DNA of 64,000 nt from Candidatus Microthrix subdominans (GCA_016719385.1 JADJZA010000007.1:124001-188000), one strand, 5' to 3'. Shown: positions 45,876-55,414, counted from the first letter of the stretch. Numbers and translations are program-made. The notes: generated from the letters alone by a model not told the origin.

Positions 45876-47135
45876 TCAGCCCTGGTGGCCCTGAGTTTGG
45901 CGGCCGAGCCATTCCAGTGCCACGCCGGCGTGCATCGCTGCGCCGAGCGGCAGGGCGTCCTCGTTGAGGCGCATCACGTCGGAGTGACACGCCGGTGCCT
46001 CGAGGAAGTTCTCGATGTCGGCCGGGCAGACGCCGAGAAACGCCATGGCTCCCGGCACCCGCTCGAGGATGTAGCTGTAGTCCTCCGCACCCATCACCGG
46101 TGACGGCAGCGGGAACATCCGGTCCGGCCCGAGCACCTGTTCGCACACGTCCCCGACCAGCTCGGTCATCTCGGCGTTGTTGACCGTGACCGGGTAGCCG
46201 CGGGTGTAGTCGATCTCGGCGGTGCATCCGTGGGCGGAGGCCACGCCGTGCACCACCTCGGCAAACAGTGTCTCCACCCGGTCGCGCGTGTGAGCGGAAA
46301 CGCACCGCACCGTGCCCTCCATCAGCACCTGCTCGGGGATGACGTTGTGGGTGGAACCGCCGGTGAGATGGGCCACGGTCACGATCGCCGGGTCGAACGC
46401 TTCGATGCGGCGGGTCACCATCGTCGACAGTGCCCCGACCACCTCGGCGGCCGCCGGCATCGGATCGATGCCGAAGTGGGGCATGGACGCGTGGGTGCCG
46501 CGACCCTTGATCGTGACGGTGAACTCGTCGGCCGATGCCATCAGGGGGCCCGGCCGCATCGCCATGAAGCCGGTGGGGGCGTTCGGGGTGACGTGGATTG
46601 CGAACGCTGCGCCGACCGGCGAGGTGAGGCCCTCGTTGAGGACGCCCTCGTTCAGCATCACTTTGGCACCGGCGAAGCCCTCCTCGCCCGGTTGGAATGC
46701 CAGCCGCACCGTGCCGGGCAGCTCGTCGCGCCGGGCCGCCAGCAACCGGGCGGCGCCGAGCAGCATGGCCACGTGCCCATCGTGGCCGCAGGTGTGCGCT
46801 CGCCCTTCGATCGACGAGGTGAACGGCTCATCGGAGTTCTCGGTCATCGGCAGTGCGTCGGTGTCGGCCCGTAACAGAAACGTCGGTCCGTCCGGGTCGC
46901 CGACGATGTCGGCGGTCAGCCAGGTGGTGGCCTCGCCCCTCCGAATCGCCAGGCCCAGTGGTTCCAACGCCGTGGCGATCAGGTCTTGGGTGCGCGGGTT
47001 GTCCAGGCCCAGCTCCGGGTGCCGGTGCAGGTCCCGTCGCCAGCCGACCAGGTCGTGAGCGAGCCCGGTGGCCTCGACCACCAGCTCGCTCAGTAAGGCG
47101 TTCGATCCGGCGTCGTTCAGCGTGGTGTCCCCCAT
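45876..47135 (-). CDS. M20-family amidohydrolase (hippurate/N-acyl-amino-acid hydrolase-like)
   Basis: A 419-residue zinc-dependent peptidase-family enzyme that hydrolyses N-acyl amino acids or related amides. The metal/active-site motif HTCGHDGHVAMLLGAA is in the first third, followed by FQPGEEGFAGAKVML with the catalytic Glu pair. A dimerisation lid lies in the middle (THASMPHFGIDPMPAA), and MGAEDYSYIL carries a late metal ligand region. The ATG at 47135 (MGDTTLNDAGS) was chosen over a longer reading that enters the hairpin repeats at 47195. It is divergent from purD. Confidence 0.92.
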   Translation of the reverse strand: MGDTTLNDAGSNALLSELVVEATGLAHDLVGWRRDLHRHPELGLDNPRTQDLIATALEPLGLAIRRGEATTWLTADIVGDPDGPTFLLRADTDALPMTENSDEPFTSSIEGRAHTCGHDGHVAMLLGAARLLAARRDELPGTVRLAFQPGEEGFAGAKVMLNEGVLNEGLTSPVGAAFAIHVTPNAPTGFMAMRPGPLMASADEFTVTIKGRGTHASMPHFGIDPMPAAAEVVGALSTMVTRRIEAFDPAIVTVAHLTGGSTHNVIPEQVLMEGTVRCVSAHTRDRVETLFAEVVHGVASAHGCTAEIDYTRGYPVTVNNAEMTELVGDVCEQVLGPDRMFPLPSPVMGAEDYSYILERVPGAMAFLGVCPADIENFLEAPACHSDVMRLNEDALPLGAAMHAGVALEWLGRQTQGHQG

Positions 47136-47194
47136 GGTCGGGACTCTACGGGACCGTCCAGCGGGGCGGGGCCGGAAGCCGCAGCGGATGTGAG

Positions 47195-47290
47195 CCACAG
47201 CGATCACACCCGTGCCTCAACTGGGTGTGATCGCTGCGGCCCGTCCCACAGCGATCACACCCAGTTCGACCTTGGGTGCGATCGCTGCGG
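47195..47290. repeat. Pair of long hairpin repeats in the divergent amidohydrolase-purD gap
   Basis: Two hairpin units lie at 47195-47239 and 47246-47290, a period of 51 bp. Each has CCACAGCGATCACACCC facing GGGTGTGATCGCTGCGG (or GGGTGCG...) across an 11-nt loop, so arms of 14-17 bp pair almost perfectly. A weaker, partial copy is visible at about 47178. The loops differ while the arms are conserved, implying that structure or symmetry is selected. They end 22 bp before the purD start, within the 177-bp gap, so they could act as operators, as an RNA structure in the leader, or as REP-like elements. Confidence 0.8.
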
Positions 47291-47312
47291 CGGCCTGGTG
47301 CACAATGGGACG

Positions 47313-48551
47313 GTGAGAGTCTGTGTGGTCGGATCGGGCGGGCGCGAGGCGGCGCTGGCGGACGTATTGGGACGGGACGCAACCGAGGTGCTCGTCAGCC
47401 CGGGTAACCCGTTGATCGAGGGCTCGGTCGACATCCCGCCGGAGGACCTGGACGCCGACCTGTTCGTTATCGGGCCCGAGGCCCCGCTGGTTGACGGTTT
47501 GGCCGATCGGCTGCGGGCCGAGGGGCAGCTCGTGTTCGGGCCCGGCGTCGACGGTGCCCAGCTGGAGGGCTCCAAGGCCTACATGAAGGGTCTGCTGGCC
47601 GAGGCGGGGGTGCCGACCGCGCGATACGGGACGTTTACCGAGGCGGCGCCCGCGCGAGCGTTCCTCGACACGATGGCGCCGCCGTTCGTTATCAAGACCG
47701 ACGGGCTGGCAGCCGGCAAGGGCGTGCTCGTCACCGACGACCTGGCTGAGGCCCGCAACACGGTGGACGACTACCTGTCCGGTCGGGCCTTCGGAGATGC
47801 CGGGCAGACGTTGGTGATCGAGGAGGGGCTGGTCGGGCCCGAGGTGTCGGTGTTCGCGGTGTGCGACGGCCGGCGCGGTGTGCTGCTCAGCCCTGCTCAA
47901 GACTTCAAACGCATCGGCGACGGTGACACCGGCCCCAACACCGGTGGGATGGGTGCGTTCAGCCCGTACCTGCCCGAGGGCGATCTGGCCGCTGGCGAGC
48001 TCGAACGCATCGTTGCCGACGACTTCATCGCTCCCACCCTGGCGGCGCTGCGGGGCCGGGGTATCGACTTCCGCGGCGTGCTGTACGCCGGGTTGATGCT
48101 CACCTCCGACGGGCCGAAGCTGCTCGAGTACAACGTGCGCTTCGGCGACCCGGAAACCCAGGTGGTGCTGCCCCGGATGACCTCAAGCCTGGTCGAGCTG
48201 CTGGCGCAGGCGGCCGCCGGATCGATCGAGGCGCAGCCCACGTTCTCCGACGAGGCGATGGTCAACGTGGTGTGTGCATCGGAGGGCTATCCGGCGTCGC
48301 CGCGTACCGGGGATCGCATCGATGGGCTCGCCGCCGCCCGGGCCCTGCCCGGGGTCAACGTGTATGGCGCCGGTGTGGCCAGCGACGATGACGGTGCCTT
48401 GATCACCTCGGGGGGCCGGGTGCTGTCGGTGTGCGGAAGGGGAGTCGACGTGGTCGAGGCGAGGGAGCGGGCGTACGCCGGTGTGGCCGAACTGCGCTGG
48501 AGGGGCATGACCGTTCGCACCGACATCGCCTCGACGGCGGCTCGGACATGA
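47313..48551 (+). CDS. purD: Phosphoribosylamine-glycine ligase
   Basis: A 412-residue ATP-grasp ligase that makes glycinamide ribonucleotide from phosphoribosylamine and glycine, step two of purine synthesis. The GTG at 47313 starts VRVCVVGSGGREAAL, the family N-terminus. ATP-grasp motifs include VIKTDGLAAGKGVLV and DPETQVVLPRM. Its stop overlaps the start of purK (ATGA at 48548), the head of a tightly packed pur run. The hairpin repeats at 47195-47290 sit just upstream and may influence expression. Confidence 0.96.
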   Translation: MRVCVVGSGGREAALADVLGRDATEVLVSPGNPLIEGSVDIPPEDLDADLFVIGPEAPLVDGLADRLRAEGQLVFGPGVDGAQLEGSKAYMKGLLAEAGVPTARYGTFTEAAPARAFLDTMAPPFVIKTDGLAAGKGVLVTDDLAEARNTVDDYLSGRAFGDAGQTLVIEEGLVGPEVSVFAVCDGRRGVLLSPAQDFKRIGDGDTGPNTGGMGAFSPYLPEGDLAAGELERIVADDFIAPTLAALRGRGIDFRGVLYAGLMLTSDGPKLLEYNVRFGDPETQVVLPRMTSSLVELLAQAAAGSIEAQPTFSDEAMVNVVCASEGYPASPRTGDRIDGLAAARALPGVNVYGAGVASDDDGALITSGGRVLSVCGRGVDVVEARERAYAGVAELRWRGMTVRTDIASTAART

Positions 48552-49783
48552 GCGACGCCGGGGTAAACGACGACCCGGCCGGGGTGCCCCGCGTGGGCAT
48601 CATCGGCGGCGGACAGCTGGCCCGCATGATCGCCCAGGCGGCGGTTTCGCTGGGCGTCGAAGTATCGACCTTGGCGGATGCCTCCGACGAGGGCGTCCAT
48701 GGCGTGTTCGCGTCGGTCACGACCGGTAGCCCCGACGACCCGGATGCCATCGCCGCCTTCGCCGATGGCGTCGACGTCGTCACCTTCGATCACGAGAATG
48801 TCGATTGGGGCGCGCTCGAGGACGTGGTCGCCGCCGGCGTGGCGGTTCGACCCGGCCCCGACACGCTGCGCTTCGCCGACAAGGCCCATCAGCGCGAGCG
48901 CCTGGCTCGCGCCGGTTGCCCGGTGCCGCCCTTCGAGATCATCGACCCGGCCGGCACCGGCATCAACGGGCCTGCGACGGCAGGCCAGTCCGCTACCGAG
49001 GTGGCGCGGAGGTTCGCCGACATCCACGGACCGCTCGTCATCGCCAAGGCCAGCCGCGGCGGGTACGACGGGCGGGCGGTGTTCGCTTTGGACGGCGCCG
49101 ATGCGCTCGTCGACTTCGTCGTCGAATGGACCGGGGCGCCGCTGGTGCTCGAGCCGGCCCTCAACCTGGCCGCCGAGGTGGCGGTGGTGACCGCCCGTCG
49201 CCCGGGCGGCCAGCACGCCACCTACCCGGTGCTGGAGACGATCCAGCGCGACGGCATGTGCAACGAGGTGGTTGTGCCGGCCCGGCTGGACGAGTCGATC
49301 CTGGAACGGGCCCGCCAGGTGGGCGAGGAGGTGGCCCTGGTGGCCGAAGCGGTCGGCATCATCGCGGTGGAGCTGTTCATCACCACCGATGGCGACGTGT
49401 TGGTGAACGAGATCGCTCCCCGCGTGCACAACTCGGGCCACGTCACCGCCGATGCCTGCGTGACCGGACAGTTCGAACAGCACCTGCGCGCCGTGCTCGA
49501 CCTGCCCCTGGGCGACGTCTCGTTGCGCACTCCCGCCGCTGCCATGGTCAATGTCGTCGGAGCTCGGGGGTCCTCTGATGAGGGTGCGCCCGAGCCGAGA
49601 TCCCGCCTGGCGACGGGCATGGCGGTCGACCCGGCTGCCAAGGTGCACCTGTACGCCAAGACGCCCAGGTCGGAGCGCAAAATCGGCCACGTCACCGTCT
49701 GCGACGACGATGCCGATCGAGCCCTCGCTCGAGCCACTGCTGTGGCCCGGGCGCTCGACGGGCGAGACCCGGCGCCACAATGA
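48548..49783 (+). CDS. purK: 5-(carboxyamino)imidazole ribonucleotide synthase
   Basis: A 411-residue ATP-grasp enzyme that carboxylates AIR to N5-CAIR using bicarbonate and ATP. The N-terminal dinucleotide-like motif GIIGGGQLARMIAQAA is preceded by about 15 extra residues. The ATP-grasp core has VIAKASRGGYDGRAVF, and VNEIAPRVHNSGHVTADA carries the metal-binding residues. It overlaps purD by 4 nt. PurE, encoded next, acts on the product. Confidence 0.96.
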   Translation: MSDAGVNDDPAGVPRVGIIGGGQLARMIAQAAVSLGVEVSTLADASDEGVHGVFASVTTGSPDDPDAIAAFADGVDVVTFDHENVDWGALEDVVAAGVAVRPGPDTLRFADKAHQRERLARAGCPVPPFEIIDPAGTGINGPATAGQSATEVARRFADIHGPLVIAKASRGGYDGRAVFALDGADALVDFVVEWTGAPLVLEPALNLAAEVAVVTARRPGGQHATYPVLETIQRDGMCNEVVVPARLDESILERARQVGEEVALVAEAVGIIAVELFITTDGDVLVNEIAPRVHNSGHVTADACVTGQFEQHLRAVLDLPLGDVSLRTPAAAMVNVVGARGSSDEGAPEPRSRLATGMAVDPAAKVHLYAKTPRSERKIGHVTVCDDDADRALARATAVARALDGRDPAPQ

Positions 49784-49838
49784 CCTTCTCCGAGCCGCAC
49801 CGACCCGAGCTGACCCGCCCCGAAACGAGCCGAACGAC

Positions 49839-50384
49839 ATGACCCAACCCGACGCCCCCGCCGATCCAACCGGAGGCGCCCCGACGGTGGGCATCATCAT
49901 GGGTTCGTCCTCCGACGCCGCCACGATGGCCCCGGCGGCCGAGGCGCTCGCCCGCTTCGGCGTCAGCCACGAGGTTCGGGTGATCTCGGCGCACCGCTCG
50001 CCCCACCGCATGGTCGAGTACGCCACCGGGGCTGCCGGGCGAGGCCTGTCGGTGATTATCGCCGGCGCCGGTGGGGCGGCCCACCTGCCGGGCATGGTGG
50101 CGTCGATGACCACGCTGCCGGTGATTGGCGTGCCGGTGCCCTCGAAGCATCTTTCCGGCGAAGATTCGCTGTTGTCGATCGTGTCGATGCCCAGCGGCGT
50201 GCCGGTGGCGACGATGGCGATCGGCGGGGCGGAGAACGCCGGCTTGATGGCGGTGCGAATGCTGGCGTTGGCCGATCCCGTCCTGGCCGACGCGCTGGCG
50301 GCCCACGCCGAAGCGCTCGAGGCCAAGGCGATCGCCCAGGATGCCTCGCTGCAAACTCACCCGACCGACGAAGGAACGCCCTGA
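49839..50384 (+). CDS. purE: N5-carboxyaminoimidazole ribonucleotide mutase
   Basis: A 181-residue class I PurE that converts N5-CAIR to CAIR. After a 15-residue acidic lead comes VGIIMGSSSDAATMAPAAEA, then VISAHRSPHRMVEYA with the catalytic His, and VIAGAGGAAHLPGMVAS. The ATG at 49839 fits the lead and lies 55 bp past purK; the frame is open upstream into purK but that reading is not family-like. Its stop shares one base with the purB start (TGATG). Confidence 0.95.
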   Translation: MTQPDAPADPTGGAPTVGIIMGSSSDAATMAPAAEALARFGVSHEVRVISAHRSPHRMVEYATGAAGRGLSVIIAGAGGAAHLPGMVASMTTLPVIGVPVPSKHLSGEDSLLSIVSMPSGVPVATMAIGGAENAGLMAVRMLALADPVLADALAAHAEALEAKAIAQDASLQTHPTDEGTP

Positions 50385-51850
50385 TGGCCACTGCCCCCCA
50401 GATCAGTACCCCGGAGAGCGACACCGTCCGGTCGCCGGTCGCCAACGTGCTCGCCGGGCGCTATGCCTCGCCGGAGATGGCCGAGCTGTGGTCGGCCGAG
50501 GGCAAGATCGTGCTGGAGCGCGAGCTGTGGATTGCGGTGCTCACCGCACAGGCCCAGCTGGGCATGGACGTTCCCGACGGCGTGATCGCCGACTACGAGT
50601 CGGTGATCGACCGGGTGGACCTGGCCTCGATCGACGCCCGGGAGCGCATCACCCGCCACGACGTCAAGGCCCGCATCGAGGAGTTCAGCGCGCTGGCCGG
50701 CCACGAGTACATCCACGCCGGCATGACCAGCCGGGACCTGACCGAGAACGTCGAGCAGCTGCAGCTGCGCCGGTCGATGGAGCTGCTCGCCGACCGTGCG
50801 GTGGCCTCCCTGGCCCGGCTGGGGCAGCTGGCAGCCGACCACGCCACCACGGTGATGGCCGGCCGGTCCCACAACGTGGCCGCACAGGCGACCACCCTGG
50901 GCAAGCGGTTCGCGTCGGCGGCCGAGGAGCTGCTCGAGGCCCACGACCGGCTTCGGGCGCTGATCGAGCGCTACCCGCTGCGCGGCCTGAAGGGCCCGGT
51001 CGGCACCCAGGCCGACCTGGTCGACCTGCTCGGTTCGGCCGATCAGGTGGCCAACCTGGAGCGCCGCGTGGCCACCCACCTCGGCTTCGCCAACGTGTTG
51101 ACCAGCGTGGGCCAGGTGTATCCCCGCTCGCTCGACTACGAGGTGGTCACTGCGCTCGCCCAGCTGGCGTCCGGCCCGTCATCGTTGGCGACGACCATCC
51201 GCCTGATGGCGGGCAACGAGCTGGTGACCGAGGGGTTCCGCGAGGGCCAGGTTGGCTCATCGGCCATGCCCCACAAGATGAACGCCCGCTCCGCCGAGCG
51301 GGTCTGTGGGCTGCGGGTGATCCTCGACGGTCACGTCGCCATGATCGGTGGCCTCGCCGGTCACCAGTGGAACGAGGGCGACGTGTTCGACTCGGTCGTC
51401 CGCCGCGTGGCCCTGCCCGACGCTGCGTTCGCCACCGACGGTCTGTTCAACACTTTCATCGACGTGCTCGACGGCTTCGGTGCCTACCCGGCGGTGATTC
51501 AGCGTGAGCTCGACCGCTACCTGCCGTTCCTGTCCACCACCAAGGTGCTGATGGCGGCGGTGCGCAGCGGTGTCGGCCGGGAGACCGCCCACGAAGCGAT
51601 CAAGGGCCACGCGGTGGCGGTGGCCCGGGAGATGCGCGAGGCGGGTGCCGAGGGCAACGACCTGCTCGACCGCCTGGCCGGCGAGCCCGCTCTTGGGCTG
51701 GACCGGGGCCAGATCGACGCTGCGCTGGGCGAGCCGCTCGAATTTGTCGGCACCGCTCCCCAGCAGGTTGCGACGGTGGTCGAACGCATCGAGCGAACCC
51801 TGAAGGCCCACCCCGAGGCGGCGGCCTATACCCCGGCGCTGGTCCTCTGA
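50384..51850 (+). CDS. purB: Adenylosuccinate lyase
   Basis: A 488-residue member of the fumarase/aspartase superfamily. It cleaves SAICAR to AICAR and adenylosuccinate to AMP, so it serves both the IMP and the AMP branch. The signature SSAMPHKMNARSAERV holds the flexible catalytic loop. HVAAQATTL-type helices, here HNVAAQATTLGKRF, and MTSRDLTENVEQLQL carry other active-site residues. The ATG at 50384 overlaps the purE stop. Length fits the longer actinobacterial form. Confidence 0.95.
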   Translation: MATAPQISTPESDTVRSPVANVLAGRYASPEMAELWSAEGKIVLERELWIAVLTAQAQLGMDVPDGVIADYESVIDRVDLASIDARERITRHDVKARIEEFSALAGHEYIHAGMTSRDLTENVEQLQLRRSMELLADRAVASLARLGQLAADHATTVMAGRSHNVAAQATTLGKRFASAAEELLEAHDRLRALIERYPLRGLKGPVGTQADLVDLLGSADQVANLERRVATHLGFANVLTSVGQVYPRSLDYEVVTALAQLASGPSSLATTIRLMAGNELVTEGFREGQVGSSAMPHKMNARSAERVCGLRVILDGHVAMIGGLAGHQWNEGDVFDSVVRRVALPDAAFATDGLFNTFIDVLDGFGAYPAVIQRELDRYLPFLSTTKVLMAAVRSGVGRETAHEAIKGHAVAVAREMREAGAEGNDLLDRLAGEPALGLDRGQIDAALGEPLEFVGTAPQQVATVVERIERTLKAHPEAAAYTPALVL

Positions 51851-51881
51851 TGAGGGACCCGGCGGTCGAAAGGATCCCGGC

Positions 51882-52769
51882 ATGGAGCTGATCTACTCGG
51901 GCAAGGTGCGCGACATCTATGACGCCGGGGACGACCGGCTGGTGATGGTCACCTCCGACCGCATCTCGGCCTTCGACGTGGTGATGGACGAGGTCATCCC
52001 CGACAAGGGCCGGGTGCTCACCGCCACGTCTGCGTACTGGTTCGCTCACCTCGCCTCGGTCGGCGACGGCTCGATCGGGTCGCACCTGATCAGCTGCGAC
52101 CTGGCCGACGTGCCCGACGGCGCCGAGCATCCCGACTGGGCCGGCCGGGTGATGCTCACCCGACGGGCGGAAATGTTGCCGGTCGAGGCGATCGTGCGGG
52201 GCTACGTGTCGGGCTCGGCCTGGCGTGAGTACTCGGCCTCGGGAACGATCCACGGCATGGCCGGACCTGCGGGTCTGGTCGAGTCCGCCCAACTGCCCCA
52301 GCCGATGTACACCCCGTCGACCAAGGCGGCGGTGGGGGACCATGACGAGAACATCTCGGTCGACGCAGCCGCCGACATTCTCGGCGGTAAACTGGCCCAG
52401 CGGGTCGAGGCCGCAGCGTTGGCGCTGTTCGCCGCCGGTTCGGCCGCCGCGGCCGAGCGGGGCCTGATCCTGGCGGACACAAAGTTCGAGTTCGGGCTGA
52501 TCGACGGCCAACTGGTGCTGTGCGACGAGGTGCTCACCCCCGACTCGTCCCGGCTGTGGCCCGCCTCTGGGTACACCCCCGGACAACCCCAGCCGGCGTT
52601 CGACAAGGAGCCGCTGCGGGCCTGGCTGTCCGAGCAGCCGTGGGACAAGACCCCGCCACCGCCCACCCTGCCGCCCGAGGTGGTGGCCGAGACCGCAGAT
52701 CGCTACCGGGAGGCCTATGCCCGCCTCACCGGCAAGTCCCTCGCCGACTGGCCCGGCGCAACTACCTGA
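51882..52769 (+). CDS. purC: SAICAR synthetase
   Basis: A 295-residue ATP-dependent ligase joining CAIR and aspartate to SAICAR. The N-terminus MELIYSGKVRDIYDAGDDR holds the GKVRDIY nucleotide loop, and the family signatures LPVEAIVRGYVSGSAW and ILADTKFEFGLIDG are both present. It follows purB by 31 bp on the same strand, so purD-K-E-B-C forms one unit. The next gene is gpmI, an unrelated enzyme, 56 bp downstream. Confidence 0.96.
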   Translation: MELIYSGKVRDIYDAGDDRLVMVTSDRISAFDVVMDEVIPDKGRVLTATSAYWFAHLASVGDGSIGSHLISCDLADVPDGAEHPDWAGRVMLTRRAEMLPVEAIVRGYVSGSAWREYSASGTIHGMAGPAGLVESAQLPQPMYTPSTKAAVGDHDENISVDAAADILGGKLAQRVEAAALALFAAGSAAAAERGLILADTKFEFGLIDGQLVLCDEVLTPDSSRLWPASGYTPGQPQPAFDKEPLRAWLSEQPWDKTPPPPTLPPEVVAETADRYREAYARLTGKSLADWPGATT

Positions 52770-52825
52770 CCCTCGCCGCTGCGAGGCACGGCTGGGACTG
52801 GTCGGCATCCGCCTACCCTGAGCGC

Positions 52826-54481
52826 ATGTCGTTGAGCCTGTCGAAGCATCCGTCGTTCTCCGGCCGCCCAGGTCCGGTGTTGGTCGTTGTGGCCGACGGC
52901 GTGGGGGTGGCACCTCCCGGGGCGAGCAACGCGGTGACCGAGGCCGCCACCCCGACGCTCGATGCGCTCACGTCGGGCGAGTTGTACACCGAGCTCGCTG
53001 CGCACGGCCCGGCGGTCGGCCTCCCGACCGACGACGACATGGGCAACTCCGAGGTTGGCCACAACGCGCTCGGTGCAGGCCGGATCTTCGAGCAGGGCGC
53101 CAAGCTCGTCAACAAGGCGTTGGCGAACAACTCGATCTTCGACACCGACGTGTGGAAGGGCGCGGTTGAGCACGGTCGCGACGGAACGCTCCACCTGATC
53201 GGACTGCACTCCGACGGCGGCGTCCACTCCACCAACGAGCACCTCTACCAGCTGCTGCGACGGGCGGCCGACGATGGCGTCACCAGCTGCGCCGTGCACA
53301 TCCTTCACGACGGCCGCGACGTGCCCGCTCGGTCCGCGCTCGGCTTCATCGCGACCACCGAGCAGGTACTTGCCGAGATCAACGACTCCGGCGATGACCG
53401 CGACTTTCGAATCGCGTCGGGTGGCGGACGGATGCGCATCACGATGGATCGCTACGGCGCCGACTGGCCGATGGTCGAGCGGGGCTACCGCACTCACGTG
53501 TTCGGCGAGGGGCGGCGCGTGGCGTCGGCGACCGAAGCGGTGGAAACGATGTACGGCGAGACCGATAAGGGTGACCAGTACCTCGGCGAGTTCGTGGTCG
53601 AACGCAACCTTGGCGACGGCGCCGAGCCGGCGGGAACGATCGTGGACGGCGACGCAGTGATCTGCTTCAACTTCCGCGGCGACCGTTCGATTGAGATCTC
53701 CCAGACGTTCGAGGACGACCACTTCGACCACTTCGATCGCACGGGGCCGAGCGGCGAGCACCGGCCCAGCGTGTTCTACGCCGGCATGCTCCAGTACGAC
53801 GGCGACCTGCAGGTCCCGACGAGGTATCTGGTCGACCCACCGGCGATCGACCGGACGATGGGGGAGTTCCTCTGCGCCGAGGGCGTCACCAGCTTTGCGA
53901 TCTCCGAGACGCAGAAGTTCGGCCACGTGACGTACTTCTGGAACGGCAACAAGTCGGGGTACGTCGACGAGTCGCTGGAGACCTACATCGAGATCCCGTC
54001 CGACAACGTCGAGTTCGACACGACGCCGGCGATGAAGGTTCGGGAGATCACCGACGAGACGATCGACCTGTTGCGCTCGGGCGAGTACCGGTTTGGACGT
54101 CTCAACTTCCCATCGGGCGACATGGTCGGCCACACCGGCCACCTGCCTGCCACCGTCGAGGCCATGGAGATCATCGACGAGTCGATGGCCAAGCTGGTTG
54201 AGGTGATCGATGAGCTCGACGGCGTGTTGATCTACACCGCCGACCACGGCAACGCGGACATCATGTTCACCGAGTCGGACGGCGTGCGATCGCCCAAGAC
54301 CAGCCACACGCTGTCGCCCGTACCATTCGCCATCCACGACCCGAACTACGACGGCGACTACCACATGGCCAATGCCGTCCCCGGGCCGGCCCACGGCCTC
54401 GCCAACGTCGCAGCGACGGTGTTCAACCTGCTCGGCTATGAAGCTCCCGACGACTACCTGCCCTCACTGATCGACTTCTGA
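52826..54481 (+). CDS. gpmI: Cofactor-independent phosphoglycerate mutase
   Basis: A 551-residue metal-dependent enzyme of the alkaline-phosphatase superfamily that interconverts 3- and 2-phosphoglycerate in glycolysis and gluconeogenesis. The metal site VVVADGVGVAP has Asp24, and the phosphoserine is Ser75 in DMGNSEVGHNALGAG. Later metal ligands are in GDMVGHTGHLPAT and YTADHGNADIMF. The ATG at 52826 is the first Met before the domain. It lies downstream of purC, with which it has no metabolic link, and its 3' end overlaps the DUF998 gene by 28 bp. Confidence 0.94.
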   Translation: MSLSLSKHPSFSGRPGPVLVVVADGVGVAPPGASNAVTEAATPTLDALTSGELYTELAAHGPAVGLPTDDDMGNSEVGHNALGAGRIFEQGAKLVNKALANNSIFDTDVWKGAVEHGRDGTLHLIGLHSDGGVHSTNEHLYQLLRRAADDGVTSCAVHILHDGRDVPARSALGFIATTEQVLAEINDSGDDRDFRIASGGGRMRITMDRYGADWPMVERGYRTHVFGEGRRVASATEAVETMYGETDKGDQYLGEFVVERNLGDGAEPAGTIVDGDAVICFNFRGDRSIEISQTFEDDHFDHFDRTGPSGEHRPSVFYAGMLQYDGDLQVPTRYLVDPPAIDRTMGEFLCAEGVTSFAISETQKFGHVTYFWNGNKSGYVDESLETYIEIPSDNVEFDTTPAMKVREITDETIDLLRSGEYRFGRLNFPSGDMVGHTGHLPATVEAMEIIDESMAKLVEVIDELDGVLIYTADHGNADIMFTESDGVRSPKTSHTLSPVPFAIHDPNYDGDYHMANAVPGPAHGLANVAATVFNLLGYEAPDDYLPSLIDF

Positions 54482-55089
54482 TCGTCCCCGTCGATCGGGC
54501 CAGCCCAGGCCTCGCCGCCATACCAGAGGTAGGCAACCGCAAACATCAGCCGCTGCAGGACACCGTCCGCCGAGACGAACACGGTCATGCCCAACGGAGC
54601 GACCACGGACGTGGCGACGGCGACCAGATCCCGCACCCGCCATGGTTGGCCGCTGGTTCGTCGCCGAACAGCAGCAGCCAGCACTCCGAACGCGAAGGCA
54701 AAGCCCATGACGGTGGCGGCGACCGAGTGGAGCTCGTCCTCGGTCGGGTCGAAGGTCGCGCCGGGCAGCCACGACCGCAATGAGAAGGCGGCGACTGCGA
54801 TCATGGAGACCCCAAACGTGACGTGGAGCCCGGTGGCGAGGCGCCCCCAAGCGCAGCGGCGACGGCTGGCAATCCAGAGCACCGCCAGCCCAAACAGGAC
54901 GAAGCCGGCTCGGGCAAGCCAGGCCCCGTCAACTCCTTGGGCGCCCGACTCGCTGGTGGTGTGCTCCACCCACGAGTAGGACGCGGGCAGCACCAATGGC
55001 GCCAGCGCAAGAGCAGCGGCGGAGCAGATCAGCCCGACGACACCGACCAGTCGGCCCACCGCCGGGTTCGTTGAGTCCTCTCCTCCCAC
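54454..55089 (-). CDS. DUF998-like membrane protein
   Basis: A 211-residue protein with six or seven hydrophobic helices. The first loop has SYSWVEHTTSESGAQG, the pattern I associate with DUF998, a family of unknown role. Helical segments lie near residues 12-33, 60-74, 85-105, 125-145 and 158-195. The function is not known. It reads against gpmI and overlaps its end by 28 bp, and it is divergent from purS with a 55-bp gap. Confidence 0.8.
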   Translation of the reverse strand: MGGEDSTNPAVGRLVGVVGLICSAAALALAPLVLPASYSWVEHTTSESGAQGVDGAWLARAGFVLFGLAVLWIASRRRCAWGRLATGLHVTFGVSMIAVAAFSLRSWLPGATFDPTEDELHSVAATVMGFAFAFGVLAAAVRRRTSGQPWRVRDLVAVATSVVAPLGMTVFVSADGVLQRLMFAVAYLWYGGEAWAGPIDGDDQKSISEGR

Positions 55090-55144
55090 GACGAGAACGC
55101 TACCGCCGGTCGAACGGTGTCGGGCGGTGTGGGATCATGGGGCC

Positions 55145-55414
55145 ATGACCTTCGACGTCGTCGTTGACATCTCGTTGCGCCCCGGAATCTCCGATCCCGA
55201 GGGTGCGACCATCGAACGATCCTGCGGAGCCCTCGGCTTCGACGGCATCAGCGGGGTGGCGGTGGGCAAGACCGTCCGCTTCCGCCTCGACGCCACCGAC
55301 GAGGCCGCCGCCAGGGCCGAGGTGGAGGAACTGTGCGACAAGTTCCTCACCAACCCGGTGATCGAGGATGCCGAGGTGCGCCTCAGCGAGGCAGCCACGG
55401 CCGGGGCGGCCTGA
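55145..55414 (+). CDS. purS: FGAM synthase small subunit
   Basis: An 89-residue protein that, as a dimer, links PurL and PurQ in the three-part FGAM synthase complex of purine synthesis. The strand-helix pattern TFDVVVDISLRPGISDPEG, GVAVGKTVRFRLDA and LCDKFLTNPVIEDAEV matches PurS. The ATG at 55145 fits the family length. Its stop overlaps the purQ start (TGATG at 55412-55416). Confidence 0.93.
   Translation: MTFDVVVDISLRPGISDPEGATIERSCGALGFDGISGVAVGKTVRFRLDATDEAAARAEVEELCDKFLTNPVIEDAEVRLSEAATAGAA

Noticed and set aside
47195..47290. CRISPR-like repeats with 11-nt spacers
   Set aside because: The spacers are too short and the units are self-complementary hairpins; no cas gene is present.
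48287..50326. Long minus-strand open frame opposite purD, purK and purE
   Set aside because: It is antisense to three motif-bearing pur genes and has the composition typical of GC-rich shadows.
52715..54394. Long minus-strand open frame opposite gpmI
   Set aside because: GpmI motifs are complete on the plus strand; the antisense reading is low-complexity.
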